DNA of 64,000 nucleotides. It comes from Lyophyllum atratum (lineage: Eukaryota > Basidiomycota > Agaricomycetes > Agaricales > Lyophyllaceae). Below, one piece after another: positions 17,441-29,900 of the stretch. A program made the translations under genes and the position numbers. The stretch covers positions 62,001 through 126,000 of the forward strand of contig JACGCN010000015.1 in NCBI GenBank assembly GCA_014905825.1. The letters run 5' to 3'. Numbering within the stretch: position 1 is the stretch's first letter; each line of letters opens with the position of its first letter. Under the pieces are notes generated by a model, which was not told where the DNA came from, searched no databases, and saw only the letters and a list, made by a program, of their open reading frames with translations.

Positions 17441-20435
17441 ATGGATCCCCTCCCTGAGACCATGTCTGACTCAAAGTCTGCGTGAGTTATCTCTGACATC
17501 GCTTTCTCGACTCCTCTCATACCTCCTAGCTCTAAGACCCCAATTAATCGAGGCGCCCGCGCTTGTACTGTTTGTCGAGCAGCAAAGGCACGGTGGCATT
17601 TACACCGATCTTTAGTTCATTGATATTCATTGATATTCCCTCAGATGAAATGCGTGGGTGCAGAAGACGGGCATAAACAATGTCAGCGCTGCAAGCGTGC
17701 TAACGTCGAGTTGAGTTTATGCGATGTCCCCTCCCGTCATCGCTTACCGAATTTATAGATGTATCTTTGAGAAACACCGTCGGGGTCGTAAACCAGGTTC
17801 CAAGTACGGATCCCTTCGTCCCCTCAACGCTCGTTGTTCCCTCTCATGATCCCGATAATCTCGTGTAGACTCTCTGAAGCATCAAAAATGCTGCGGCGTC
17901 TTGAGAAAGGTCTCAACTCTGCCAAGATGAAATCGCAAACAACAGAGGCCACCACCTCCCGTAGTGCAGGTCAGGACGCCATTTATCCTGGTCCTCGGGC
18001 AGGCGACGGCAGCTACAACACGCCAAGCTCGCGCTTTCCTTCAAAGGAGCTGCCTCCTCCTAATATGCCCAGTTACCCTAACGGCGAAAGTTACGCACAC
18101 TCTAGCAATGGCTCTCGCTCCATGGATATGGATGATGAAGATGATCCTGACCGTAATGAGGAAGCCATATTTCCAGAAAAGCTCATCAGACGAGAAGGCC
18201 AGAGGAACTCCTTCTTCAATACGATTCTCAACCCTGAGGAAACTCCTGGGCGCCGTAATCACGATGTTTCTATGACACCGCCCCATTCTCGTTTAGCGCC
18301 CATACCTAGCGGTCTTAATGACCCCATCACTGCCGGCATCATCACAGAGGATGCCGCGAAAGTCTTATTCGACCTCATTTTCCTGCGGTTGAACCCCTTT
18401 ATCAACCTCTTTGATCCGGCTCTGCATTCTGTCCCATATGTTCGATCCAAGTGCCCTTTCTTATTCACCACCCTCATCATGGCGGGATGCAAGTTTTTCC
18501 AGCCTGAACACTTCAAACAATGTCAAAGACTTGCCGAGGACTTCGCAGTCAGAGCATTCGCAGAAGCCTGGAAGCGTGTTGAAGTAGTTCAAGCCTTTGC
18601 TTGCTTAACGTATTGGAAAGGTCCCGATGATAATGTACGCCTATACGTCTGGGTATCATTCTAAATACTCACCTTGCCCGTGAAGCGCACATGGACATAC
18701 ATTGGCTATGTGAGCGATCAGGCCTTGACACATCTTCTGGACGCTGACATCTCCCCTAGGCGTGCAGAATGGCCGTGGAGCTAGGACTAAATCGCTATGT
18801 CCCGAATCCAGTGCCCAACGAAACTGAATTCCAGATGCTGGAGCGCCGTAATCGCGAGCGCACATATCTCGTGCTGTTTGTTCACGATCGAAGTCTCAGC
18901 ACACAGACAGGAAGACATTGGATGCTGCCTGAAGACGACATTATCCGGAATTCGACTTCTTGGCATGAGCAAGGTGGAACAACAATTCGACCTGAGGACG
19001 TCATCGTCGCCTCTTTCATTTCTTTGCGTCTCATCGCAGTATGTACCTTTTTTCCAATCGTCTATTTTTCATTCATGTTCGCCAGGCGGAAACAACCGAG
19101 ATCTTCAAAGGTGCAGGGCCTGGTATCCATCACGATGTTAACTATGATGTCGTCCTCAGAAACTGCAATGCTAAGTTGACCCAGTGGGCAAACACCTGGC
19201 AGCATGAAATGGACCGAGGTATTCTTCTCGGTAACTGGAAGTTTCATCACTGACACGGTTTCCAGCTGGGGGCCAAAAATTCCACTCCTCATTTCTGAGC
19301 TTTTTTCATCTCTATGTCAGACTTTTCTTGAACAGTTTTGGGATACAGGCTGCTATATCACCGGTGTGTTGCTCCCTTTGTCTAGGAAGCTGATGTCTAA
19401 GAGGTCGTGTAGACGTCTCGTCAAAACCCCAGCTTGCAGGCTATATCTCAATGCTGCGCTAGTGCTCTTGATTCTTTGCGAATCGTTTCTCGAGATTTTG
19501 CACATATGAGTATGCTGGTAAGTTATACCATGTTCTATACTTAGTGCCTCACACTCATCTTCTATAGCGATATGGACAGGACTCTATCATGGTAATGTCT
19601 GCCTATTCCGCTGTATTTCTGCTCAAGGTCATTGCCCAGTTTCTGATCATCTGATATCTGACTCACGTCGCATCTCTAGCTTCTTCGCAGCCCAACAATC
19701 TGCTCACAACTCAACGAGAGCACCGCTCATGAAATTCATACATTAATTTCCCAAACCGCAGACGCATACCGAGATGCTGCCCACCTTTCACCAGAGTCCA
19801 CGTCTGCCGCATACCACGCCCGCTTTTTGCGAAGCCTTGTAACAAATGATGTGTTCAAGAGTCATCGAAGTGATCAGAAGGAGCGGCGTGAGAGCGGCCT
19901 GCCTATCGACCCCCGGCTTCAACGTGAGATACCGTCCATGAGCCATTGCATGTCCCTCGATTCTTACCTCTCCCCTCCAGCTCCTCCGAAGTCCCACATG
20001 TCGGTTCAATCACCCACGCAGTCATATCCCCATCCGATCCAACCAACCCATGAACAATTTCAGTTTCCAGCGTCCCCTCACTTACCTGCACACCCCCCAC
20101 CGCCAATACCTCAAGAGCCGGAATACCCCGTCGAATCCCTCCCGAGAAACTCGACCGTCGCTGTGGGTGGAGGAGTTAATTATTCCTATACCCCTCACGC
20201 GCCTCCGTACGTTTCCGAACTCGACGCTCATTATTGGAAGAACATGTTTATAGAGCTTGGCTTCGGCGAGAATGGCGAGGTGCAACCCGGACACGAGAGC
20301 CGAGGCATGCCGCATTACGTGGAAAGTAGCCACCAAATGCAGACGCCTGCCCACCAGCAGCATCAAGGACACCTCCCGTACCAGCAGCATATGCATCCAT
20401 CATCATCGCAGCCTAATAGTTATGGGCACCAGTAG
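17441..20435 (+). CDS. Zn2Cys6 fungal-specific transcription factor
   Basis: A nuclear DNA-binding regulator. Exons 1-5 give MDPLPETMSDSKSA, then the binuclear zinc cluster CTVCRAAK/MKC...CQRCKRANVEC with six cysteines, a basic HRRGRKPGSK and a leucine-heptad-like LSEASKMLRRLEKGL. Then follow a Ser/Pro/acidic linker and a fungal_trans middle domain (KVLFDLIFLRLNPFINLFDP, AVELGLNRYVPNP, RERTYLVLFVHDRSLS). The C-terminus is rich in Pro, His and Gln and ends SYGHQ. The intron after CRAAK (17588-17644) can only keep the cluster in frame with a GC donor (AAAG/GCACGG). The middle of the gene has several further small introns. It resembles the agaricomycete PriB-type factors in the zinc cluster; the targets are unknown. 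Confidence 0.85.
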
Positions 20436-20731
20436 CTGTCAACTTCCGCTCCCATATATATTCACACCTCATTCCCATTGCTCTTCGCTTGTAATGTGTA
20501 TAAGTAAAAATCCATGTCAAAATTATTGGTCACATGACACGTCACTGTTCACTGAATGACCATCAGGAAAGGCCCTAATCCGTGGTTGCTCGTCGCCTTG
20601 TCTCTTTCGTCCGTTGCTGTCTTCGTCTCCGTCGTTAGAAAAAGAGAAAAAACAAATCCGGCTTCTCTTCAGCCCCGTCAGCTCGACCACCCTCTTGTTC
20701 CGCCCCGCCACAAGGACAATATCAATAACTG

Positions 20732-21639
20732 ATGTCTGATACATCACCCACCTTTGATAGTCGTAAAGTCACCGTTGCCTACGTGCTCGGTGGCCCAGGA
20801 GCTGGTAAGTATGTTCAGACGCGCATCTCAGAGCAATCTAACTCCGCAAACCAGGCAAGGGCACCCAATGCGGTCGGCTCGTCGAGGATTTCGGGTTCTG
20901 TCACCTTTCTGGTATGATCAGACGCGTCTTTCCTATCTCTTTCCACTTACACGCCAGTCAACTCAGCTGGTGATCTTCTTCGTGCAGAACAGCATCGTGA
21001 GGGTTCCCAGTTTGGAAACTTGATCCAGACATGCATACGAGAGGGCACTATTGTCCCAATGGAAGTCACCATCAAACTCTTGCAGCACGCTATGGAAGCT
21101 GCCATGGCCGCGAATAAACCTGAGGATGGTTGGCAGGATGGACGCGGTCGTTTCTTAATCGACGGGTTTCCGCGTAAAATGGACCAGGCTCTGAAATTCG
21201 ATGAGACTGTACGTTTTCCTATGACATGTCTTTTTGTTCAGAATCTTCCTGATCATCTTGCTTTATTTCAGGTTTGCGTGGCTTCTGTTGTACTTTTCTT
21301 CTCAACAACAGAAGAAGTCATGTTGAAGCGCCTTCTTCAACGTGGAAAGACCAGTGGACGTGAGGACGATAATGTAGAAAGCATCAAGAAGCGGTTCAGT
21401 AAGTCGTTGCATTCTACATGTGGTCGAGCTAACTTCCTGTACAGGGACATACAAAGCAGACACGATGCCAGTCATCGAATACTATACCCGTCTGGGGAAG
21501 GTCGCCGAGGTCAGTACGCTTTCGGGTTATAGAGTTCCTGCATGAATGCTGTTTCTAGGTCGATAGTACTGCTGGTGTGGAAGAGGTCTATGCGGTGGCG
21601 AGTCAGATCGTCCGTCGCCTTTTCAGCAGGGTATTCTAA
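20732..21639 (+). CDS. URA6: UMP-CMP kinase
   Basis: Transfers phosphate from ATP to UMP/CMP in pyrimidine nucleotide synthesis, in cytosol and nucleus. The P-loop GGPGAGKGTQC is split by an intron right after GAGK. Then come the NMP-binding HLSAGDLLRAE, IVPMEVTIKLL, and RFLIDGFPRKMDQA (the GFPR motif). The lid region is ERLLQRG-like (LLQRGKTSGREDDN) followed by KRF, TYKADTMPVIEYY and the C-terminal helix. Five short GT-AG introns are needed, and the assembled protein is of normal length (about 200 aa). The gene is preceded by the Zn2Cys6 gene on the same strand and converges with the lipid kinase. The choice of UMP-CMP kinase over adenylate kinase rests on the short lid and overall similarity to Ura6. 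Confidence 0.88.
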
Positions 21640-21735
21640 TGTAATCAGAGGGAATTGATTTTCTGTCTGTCTCATCCCTCTTCAAAAAGGCGCGAATTCA
21701 TCGAGTGCCAAACTACCGAACAGCCTGCTGCCAAA

Positions 21736-23037
21736 TTATGCATACACCATAAATCCGGCGTCCTCCTTCGGCGTCGCGGCAGAGCACACAGCGCGACCTC
21801 CTTTCTCAATGTAAGAAATGGCACCATCCGAGCATAGGAGATGAGCATCGTCGTCCGCATCGTCCTACAATATGCCACGTAAGAGGTGTGTAAACTTCCG
21901 GATAGTGCCAGCTTACTGGAATCCACTCCCACCCCCCGCACCGGATATATTCTACCACAGCAGGTCCATCGCCCCCTGTGATGATCTGCCCATCGGCCCC
22001 ATACCGCAGATCTATGTGGGCCCCATCCTTGTATGCCGCGCCAAGGACTGCCCACAGTTTAGGCACATATGCCTCCCTGGCCTGGGGATTATCCAAAGAT
22101 ATAGAGGGGTCCCTTAAGGGACGAAGCAATACCAGTTCACAAGTAGCTTCCACGGGTGGTATAGTTCTGGCGAGTGGTGTGACTCTGAACGCAGGCTCCA
22201 GGCGGTCAACGTTGATCGTAGATAAGAAGTATGCGAATGGGCCATCCACGTCCACGATGGGGTCATCATCATCTGATTCTGGGTGATCAAGGAATGCCTG
22301 GCTAGCAGGGTCGTATATCTGCACCCTTCTTGCGCCAGGGGCAGGCAGCAGCTTGACATCACTGTTGTACCACTTCATGCTGTTATTCTGGGCCGCAACT
22401 TTGAATCTGTCTTCGAGTTCATTTTGGATGCCAAAGATCGAACGTTTATCGCAGCTGACCTTTCGATCCCCGGAATCTCCTCTCGCAGACTTTCCGAATC
22501 GTGAAGGATAGACGCGTGTAACGCTGTTGACACGACGACTGAGGATATCACAACCTGCGGACGTTTCTTTTCGCCCGGGGGCGACGAAAGAGTCGCGATG
22601 GCAAGAGTCAAGGGGATCATGCGCGATGAATGAATATAGGAATGGATTGATTGGAGTCTGTAATTTGTACTGTCGGTCTCTGCCCCAGGCGGGAATAGAG
22701 AGGAATAGAGGGCATTGGCAGTTCCACAGGGTACGAGCGCGAATTGAAGCCTCGGGGTAGGCGCGCTTGCCCTTGGCCCTTTAAGGCTTGCTGAAGAGAG
22801 AAAGTTTATGATTTCGTGAAGCGTACCATCGCCTGAGGCGAGGATTATGGTAACGTCCCCCTTTGTCGACTCGAGGAAGTTGACCAGGAGTTGACCAGCA
22901 TGGCCTGGATGCTCAGTCGCAACGAGTGTATCTACGGTCTTTCCATGTTGTGAAAGAAGGGGGAGGACATGTTGATCAAAGAAAAGCTTTGCTTTGCCGT
23001 CGCCGCAGACTGGATTGTAGATCGCAAGGAGGGACAT
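21736..23037 (-). CDS. Sphingoid long-chain base / diacylglycerol-type lipid kinase
   Basis: The protein starts MSLLAIYNPVCGDG and carries the catalytic motifs of the DAGK/sphingosine-kinase superfamily: YNPVCGDGKA (nucleotide loop), LASGDGTLHEIIN (GDGT) and ALVPCGTANAL. Two introns are clear. One follows GIER (join IER-FKVAAQNN); another follows WEWIP, giving DDADDDAHLLCSDG and a short end EDAGFMVYA before a stop at 21736-21738. It probably makes sphingoid-base 1-phosphates, or another phosphorylated lipid; the sequence does not fix the substrate. Its ATG is only 48 bp from the ATG of the divergent amidase gene. Confidence 0.8.
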
Positions 23038-23085
23038 GCTGGATGCGATCAAAGTTGTGCTTTGCCCAGTTGACTTGTTGTTATC
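23038..23085. promoter_or_regulatory. Very short shared upstream interval of a divergent gene pair
   Basis: Only 48 bp separate the lipid-kinase and amidase start codons. Promoter elements and 5' leaders of both must therefore lie here or overlap the neighbouring gene's body. No core element is evident. Confidence 0.45.
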
Positions 23086-24484
23086 ATGTCCGTATTCAAG
23101 CCATTTACTCTTGCGCTCATTCAGCTAGGAAATATTGGCGCTGAGAAAGCCGCCAACCTGCAGCATGCCCGTGAAATGATCCTCAAAGCTGCAGCCGGCC
23201 ATTCCAAGAAGCCAGATGTGATCGTATTGCCAGTTTGTTACATCCTCCTCCATCAGCGCGTCCAATACATCTGACCACGTTGACAGGAATGCTTTAATTC
23301 ACCCTATGGACATGTTCATTTTCCCGTCTATGCAGAGAAGATCGGGTTCACTCCCGGGACACCCTACGATATGGCCCGGAGCCCTAGTGCAAGCGTCAAG
23401 ATGCTCTCCGATGCCGCTAAAGAGGCCGGAGCGTGGCTCATAGGAGGTGAATTCGGATCTGATAAGGGGCTCTTGGGATTGAGCTGCATCTCTGTCCACA
23501 GGATCCATTCCCGAACAAGATATGTCCAGTGACCGAATTTATAACACTTGCACTGTATACAATCCGAATGGTAGGCCATTGCGTCTACCTTATGGCTAGG
23601 TTTCATTCCGGTCTGTAGGCGAGCTTGTGGCTACCCATCGTAAAGTTCACCTCTTTGACATTGACATTCCGGGAAAAATCAAATTCAAGGTACTCTGTCA
23701 TTGCCACAATATAACTTGACAGTCCATTCCCCACAGGAAAGCGAAACTCTGACTGGCGGCACGACTATGAACTTTTTCGACACTGGTAGGTGCACTCCAC
23801 ATCCGACAGAGAAGATGTGTTGATTCGACCAGAATTCGCGCGCATTGGTCTGGGGATATGCTACGACATCCGTTTTCCCGAGCTAGCCATGATATCCGCC
23901 CGCAAAGGTACGCAACAGCTGCTTGATGACTGTCGAACTTCCAAAGACGTGTTTCAGGCTGCCATCTCCTTGTGTACCCTGGAGCATTTAATCTGACGAC
24001 TGGGCCGCTCCATTGGGAGCTGCTGCAACGGGGGCGGTATGTCTCGAGCTTCTTGGCTTTCTCAGTATTCTGACGGGCGTTGTCCAGTGCGGTAGATAAC
24101 CAGGTCTTCGTTTCGATGTGTAGCCCCGCCCGTGATTTGACTGCTGGATATCATGCGGTATGTCCTGATCAAGAATTGAGATGGCCTGATGCTGAATGAA
24201 GGTTTAGTGGGGACATTCAATGGTCGTGGATCCCATGTACGTTGCACCCCTACAGTTGGGATGTGCTCTTATATTTTTTTAGGGGAAAGGTGCTTGTGGA
24301 AGCAGGTGAAGGCGAAGGAATCATCTACACTGACATTGGTGAGTGTGTGGATCTGATGGCAGCAAGGTATTGTATTAAAGTAGGGCTAGATCCACAAAGG
24401 ATGTCAGATGCGCGTGCAGGGATACCAGTTACTCGACAGCGACGATTCGATGTATACGGGGATGTGAGTGAGGAAAGTAGATAG
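23086..24484 (+). CDS. NIT2: Omega-amidase (Nit2-type, carbon-nitrogen hydrolase)
   Basis: Hydrolyses alpha-ketoglutaramate/alpha-ketosuccinamate to the keto-acids in glutamine and asparagine turnover, and belongs to the nitrilase superfamily. The catalytic triad is visible: Glu in [11 protein letters not shown], Lys in [10 protein letters not shown], and Cys in [12 protein letters not shown]. Also typical are [45 protein letters not shown] and the end [23 protein letters not shown]. At least seven short GT-AG introns interrupt it, for example one inside LPECFN after LP and one just before LDPQRM. The length matches the family (about 300 aa). Confidence 0.87.
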
Positions 24485-24606
24485 TTACCGGATTTGTAAA
24501 GGTTGTAGAACACTATGGATGGTTGTGGAATAATCACATTTGTCAACTTCAAAAGCGATCAACACATCTCAGCACAGCTCCCTCACTCAACTCCTTCCTC
24601 ATCGCC

Positions 24607-26083
24607 ATGGTCAAAGAAACGTACGTGTACCCCCCACCCATCCCCCTCTCTATTCTCCTCACTGCTGTACAGCAAATACTACGATCTCCTAGAAGTGCCG
24701 CCCAATGCATCAGAGGCCGATCTGAAGAAGGCCTACCGGAAAAAGTACGGCATCTGTCCTTGTGCATCTATTCTACATCCCTAACCTTCTCTTTTAGGGC
24801 TCTGAGACTACACCCCGATAAAGGAGGTGATCCCGAATTATTCAAGGAAGTCACACATGCGTCCGTTCTCGATTCTCCCCGAATGCAAATGTGTTATTGA
24901 AAGCACCTCTCAGATACGAAATCCTGTCGGACCCCGATAAACGTGACGTATACGATCAACGTGGCGAGGCTGGTCTTTCTGAGCAAGGTGGCATGGGTGG
25001 TATGGATCCCCAGGTGGGTCGCAATATCCTGCAATACCCCCATCATCGACTCACTCTCATTCCAGGATCTGTTCAGCCAACTGTTCGGTGGTGGTGGTGG
25101 CTTCGGAGGCGGTGGATTCTTTGGCGGCGGTGGAGGTTCCCGGAATCAAGGCCCTCGCAAAACGAAGGATCTTGTTCATCGCGTCCACGTCTCCCTAGAA
25201 GACCTATACAAGGGAAAGACCACGAAACTCGCGTTGACGCGGAATGTTATCTGCAGCAAGTGCAAAGGAAAAGGCGGAAAGGAGGGCGCGGTCCGGTCCT
25301 GTCCTTCCTGCAGCGGTCGTGGAATCAAGATTACAATGCGACAAATGGGCCCGATGATTCAGCAGATACAATCAGCGTGCGACGACTGTTCTGGCACCGG
25401 CGAGATTATCAACGCCAAGGACAGATGTACCCAATGCAAAGGGAAGAAGGTCTTGCCCGAGAAGAAGTTTTTAGAGGTCCACATTGATAAGGGAATGAAG
25501 GGTGGTCAGACCGTCACTTTTAGGGGCGAGAGCGACCAGTCACCGACGGCCGAGCCGGGCGATGTGGTGATCGTTATCGAAGAAAAGCCTCACGATCGCT
25601 TCAAAAGGCAGGACAACGACCTTATCACTGAAGTAGAGCTGGATCTATTGACTGCGTTGGCTGGAGGGCAGTTTGTGATTAAACATCTGGACGACCGTGC
25701 CTTGATCGTCAATCTTGAGCCAGGCGAGGTCATCAAGCATGGTCAGTCGTTGAATATCACTTGCATCATGAACACAATCTGACACCTTCTGTATAACCAC
25801 AGGCGAGCTGAAAGTCATCCGCGGGCAGGGCATGCCCTCACAACGACATCACGAACCCGGCGACTTATACGTCAAGATCTCGGTCAAGTTCCCCGATTCA
25901 ATAGACCAAGAAGCAATCCCTCTCCTAGAAAGGGCCCTTCCTCCGCGCAATCCCATCCCAACCTTCGACAAAAATATTCAGCTCGAGGAGGTCCACCTCG
26001 AGGAACCCGATACCCGAGGCATGGGGGATGACCGCATGGATGAAGACTCGGACGAGCCACGGGTGCAGTGTGCTAACCAGTAA
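24607..26083 (+). CDS. YDJ1: Ydj1-type DnaJ (Hsp40) co-chaperone with CaaX end
   Basis: Stimulates Hsp70 ATPase for folding and organelle import. The J-domain begins YYDLLEVPPNASEADLKKAYRKK with HPDKGGD (the HPD loop), followed by a G/F-rich linker with runs of glycine and phenylalanine. Four zinc-binding repeats follow: CSKCKGKG, CPSCSGRG, CDDCSGTG and CTQCKGKK. Client-binding C-terminal domains have GMKGGQTVTFRGESDQ and GDLYVKISVKFP. The last four residues, CANQ, form a CaaX box, so farnesylation is expected, as in yeast Ydj1. Introns split the J-domain, the G/F start and the C-terminal domain (after EVIKH). Confidence 0.92.
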
Positions 26084-26196
26084 TCATCAGCTAGCCCTTA
26101 GATTTTAGCTTTCGCCATAGTCCATATACATCGCATTGCCATTAATATCTACGGTTTGCAGCAGCCCACTAGTCCCAGCTCGTCTAAGGGCAGAGC

Positions 26197-26846
26197 TTAA
26201 GATGATTCCGATCGATCAAACGGATGCCTCACTGTTGGATTCAGTTTGAATTGTTCGTACAATTCGCGGTTGAAGAAGCTGACTTCTGTCTCGTTTTCTG
26301 GCGTGATGTCAGGATGATGTGTAGGAAGGCATTTATGACTGCATACCAAATGCGAGGTCGGCGAGGGTTTTATCATCACAACTGAGGATCCACTCGTCGT
26401 TGTCGAGATTTATGATAAGATTGGTTGTCTAGGGTAACGCGTCAAAGAACAGAGACGTAACGGAGAAACAGACACACACCTTAGCACCATGAGCCTTGGT
26501 ATAGAGCTTTAATGTGTCTACAAGGTGTTAGGAAGGAACGGGCGACATTTGGAAGCGGACATGGGTGAACCTAGGTTAACGTTACGGTAAGGCTTCCACC
26601 CAGATTGAGTGAGCACAGCTAAGGAATGAGATCGGGCTCGAGGTATATTTCTACACAAGAATCCAGTGGTTTAATACCTTTGCGAGCAATGTCTTTGAGT
26701 TGGCCTACAGTACAGGTTTCGAGGTTGATCTCGTGAAGGACGAGACTGCGTTCAGTGCGATATTCAAAGGATTTGATGACCCGGACCGTCAGGGTTGCGG
26801 AGGTCCTTGGCCTTGCCATGTTCGTCAGAACGTCGGACATGGTCAT
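26197..26846 (-). CDS. UPF0538 (C2orf76-like) protein
   Basis: Five exons assemble with GT-AG introns into a protein of about 140 residues: TLTVRVIKSFEYRTERSLVLHEIN, then QSGWKPYRNVNLDTLKLYTKAHGAK, TNLIINLDNDEWIL, LADLAF and ETEVSFFNRELYEQFKLNP. The pattern matches the UPF0538/C2orf76 family, whose beta-grasp-like fold suggests a ubiquitin-like protein; no biochemical role is established. It starts about 100 bp from the divergent beta-glucosidase gene. Confidence 0.82.
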
Positions 26847-26946
26847 GGTCAGCGGAGAAAGAGTCGAAGGAAAATGTATCCGAAGATTTACCGGTCCGCT
26901 TTATAAGTAACCCTCATGACCGACCTCCAAGATCCTGGTATACGCC

Positions 26947-29900
26947 ATGTCCCGTACATTCCTTGATGCTTCTATCCCAGACCTCGTCGCGAGCCTCAAG
27001 GTCGAGGAGAAGATCTCACTTCTAGGCGCTCCAAATTGGTGGAACACCACCTCTATTGAGCGCCTTGCCATACCGGCCATTCGGATGAGCGACGGTCCAA
27101 ATGCATGAATCACCCAACAGTCCATCGCTGCTCTGTTCTGATCATTCTCCTTCCTACAGGGTGTACGAGGATCCTCTCATTTTGTCTCCACACCTGCACA
27201 ATGTCTTCCTGTGAGCCCCGGTGAAATAACTCAATCGACTGAACTCAAGTATTTTAGTAGTGCGCGACATCCCTCGCGTCCACTTTTGATCCGGAGCTCG
27301 TACATGAGGTTGGCGTGTTTTTGGGCAAGGAAGCCAAAACCAAGTCCTCCGTGGTATTGCTGGCCCCGACCTGTAACATACAACGAACACCGCTAGGTGG
27401 GCGATCTTTTGAATCGTTTTCTGAGGACCCTCACCTTTCTGGTGAGTAGATCATGATTCAGCATCTCAATATATCCTAAGCCTCTGTGTAAGGTATTCTC
27501 GCTGCTGCGTATGTCAACGGACTGCAGTCTGAGGGTGTATCTGCGAGTATGTACAATTGGCTTAAGCGCAACATCGTCTAGTGATAAAGTATTATTCAAG
27601 CTATCAAGCACTTCGTCGCGAACGACCAGGAACATGAAAGGACAGCCGCTGACTCTGTCATGTCCGCGAGAGCGTTGCGAGAGGTATATCTTTACCCGTA
27701 TGTGGAGTTTCCCGTTTAGCCAGTCTATTGCGCATTTCACGTTCCCCTCCTCAACAGGTTCATGTTGGCACAGAGGGATGCGAAGCCTGGGGCATTGATG
27801 ACCTCGTCAGGGTTCTGTTTAATCTATTCTGGACTGACCATCTCACATTTTTCTTTCAGTTATGGACGTATCGAAGGTGTTCACTGTTCTGAAAACAAGA
27901 TGCTTCTGACTGGTATCCTTCGCGATGAATGGAAGTTCGAAGGCATAGTTATCAGTGATTGGTATCTGCACTTGCTCACGCGTTTCCTCGACTCAGCCTC
28001 ATGCATTCTACAGGTTTGGAACATATAGCGTGGACCAATCAATCAACGCCGGAATGGACCTCGAAATGCCGGGACCGCCACGCTGGAGAACATCTCAACT
28101 GGTTTTCCATTGTTTATCGTCGCAGAAACTCCGCTTGCGGAATATCGACGAGAGGGTCACCAACCTTTTAACCTTTGTACAAAAGCAGGCACGACGGAAC
28201 CCGGAGATCGTGTACGGAGACGGTGTTGAACGAACACGCGACACTCCTGAAGGTCGCCAATTCTCTAGGAAACTAGCTGCAGACGGTATTGTCATCCTGA
28301 AGAACAAAGATAATCTCCTACCCTTTTCAGTATCTAAAGTCAAACGACTCGCAGTCATTGGGCCCAATGCCAAGGAACGCATCATATCCGGTGGTGGCTC
28401 TGCAGCGCTAAAGCCTATCTATGTTGTCACGCCGTTTGAGGGAGTTCTAGGGGGTGCGCCTGAAGGAATGTCTGTGGAGTACGAAGTTGGGTGCTATGGT
28501 GACGCTTCAATGGCCAGATTTCTCAGAGCGAAACTTACCTAGCGTTACAGCGCACAAGTATTTGCCTACCCTTGAAAACAGTCTAGTAACACCAGCAGGG
28601 GAAGTGGGTTGGCTTTGCACATTTTACAGCCATAATGCGGATGGCAGCTTATCCGACCCCATGGAGACCTTCATCCTTTCCGATACCCGAGTCAAGCTGA
28701 ATGACTTCCTTCCCAAGGGCCTCACCACGACGTGGACAATCAGGCTAGAAGGAAAACTAACGATCGATAAAACTGGTCCTTTCGAGTTAGGGTTGACGGT
28801 TGCAGGTATAATTGTATCTTCATCAAGACTCAAAGTATTGCTCTGAACGACTGACCCTACAGGACGAGCGAAGCTATGGATAAACGGCCAACTCACGATA
28901 GACAATTGGACGAAACAAACCCCAGGCGATTTCTTCTATGGGTGAGTTGTTAATTGGCAAGTCTCTTGGGAAGGGACCAACCAGTCACAGTCAAGGGACA
29001 GTGGAAGAGAAGGCAACCATCGATGTCACCGCCAATGTTTCTCTGGATGTCCTCGTGGAGTACACTAATACCTCGCCTCCCGACGGCACTGACGAAAAGG
29101 GCGAAGGACGCCTGTCGCAACCTGCTCTAATGCGTGGGGTGGTACGTTGGTACGATTGGTGATCCTGGAAAATCTCAACACTGTAAATCCAGCGACTTGG
29201 TGGTTGCCATAAAATCGACCCAGAAGAGGCAATTCAAGCCGCGGTGTCATTGGCGGCCAAATCTGACGCCGTTCTGTACGTCGGTGGGCTGTCACCTGAA
29301 TGGGAGAGTGAAGGCTTTGATCGACCGACGCTTCAAATGCCCGGGCGCCAGGACGAGGTCATCCAGAGGTTGGCAGAAGCAAATTCTAATACTATCGTTG
29401 CTATACAGGCGGTAAGTCTGCACGTACCTTTCTCAGCTCATGATACCTGATATATGGAGTCAGGGATCCGCCGTGTCGATGCCATGGGTAGATTCTGTGG
29501 CCGGTATAGTTCAAGCTTGGTACTTGGGGAACGAGGCTGGCAATGCTATTGCAGATGTCCTATACGGCGTCGTCAATCCTGCTGGCCGTCTTCCACTCAC
29601 CCTTCCTGTGCACGCCGAGGATATCCCCGCGCATCTTAATGACAGAAGTGAAAATGGAAAAATTCAGTACGCGTGTCCTTCACACCCCAACGCGGGTTAC
29701 TCATTAGTGTGCTACAGCTACCGTGAGGATTTGTTCGTTGGATACAAATACTACCAGGCCAGAAACGTAAAACCTCTCTTCCCATTTGGGTATGCCTTTT
29801 CGGATTGGCGTCCATCGGTCTTTTTAACATGCTGCTTAGGTTCGGGCTTTCTTACACGACATTTTCTCTCTGCGATCTCTCCGTTCAGGAGACCTCATCA

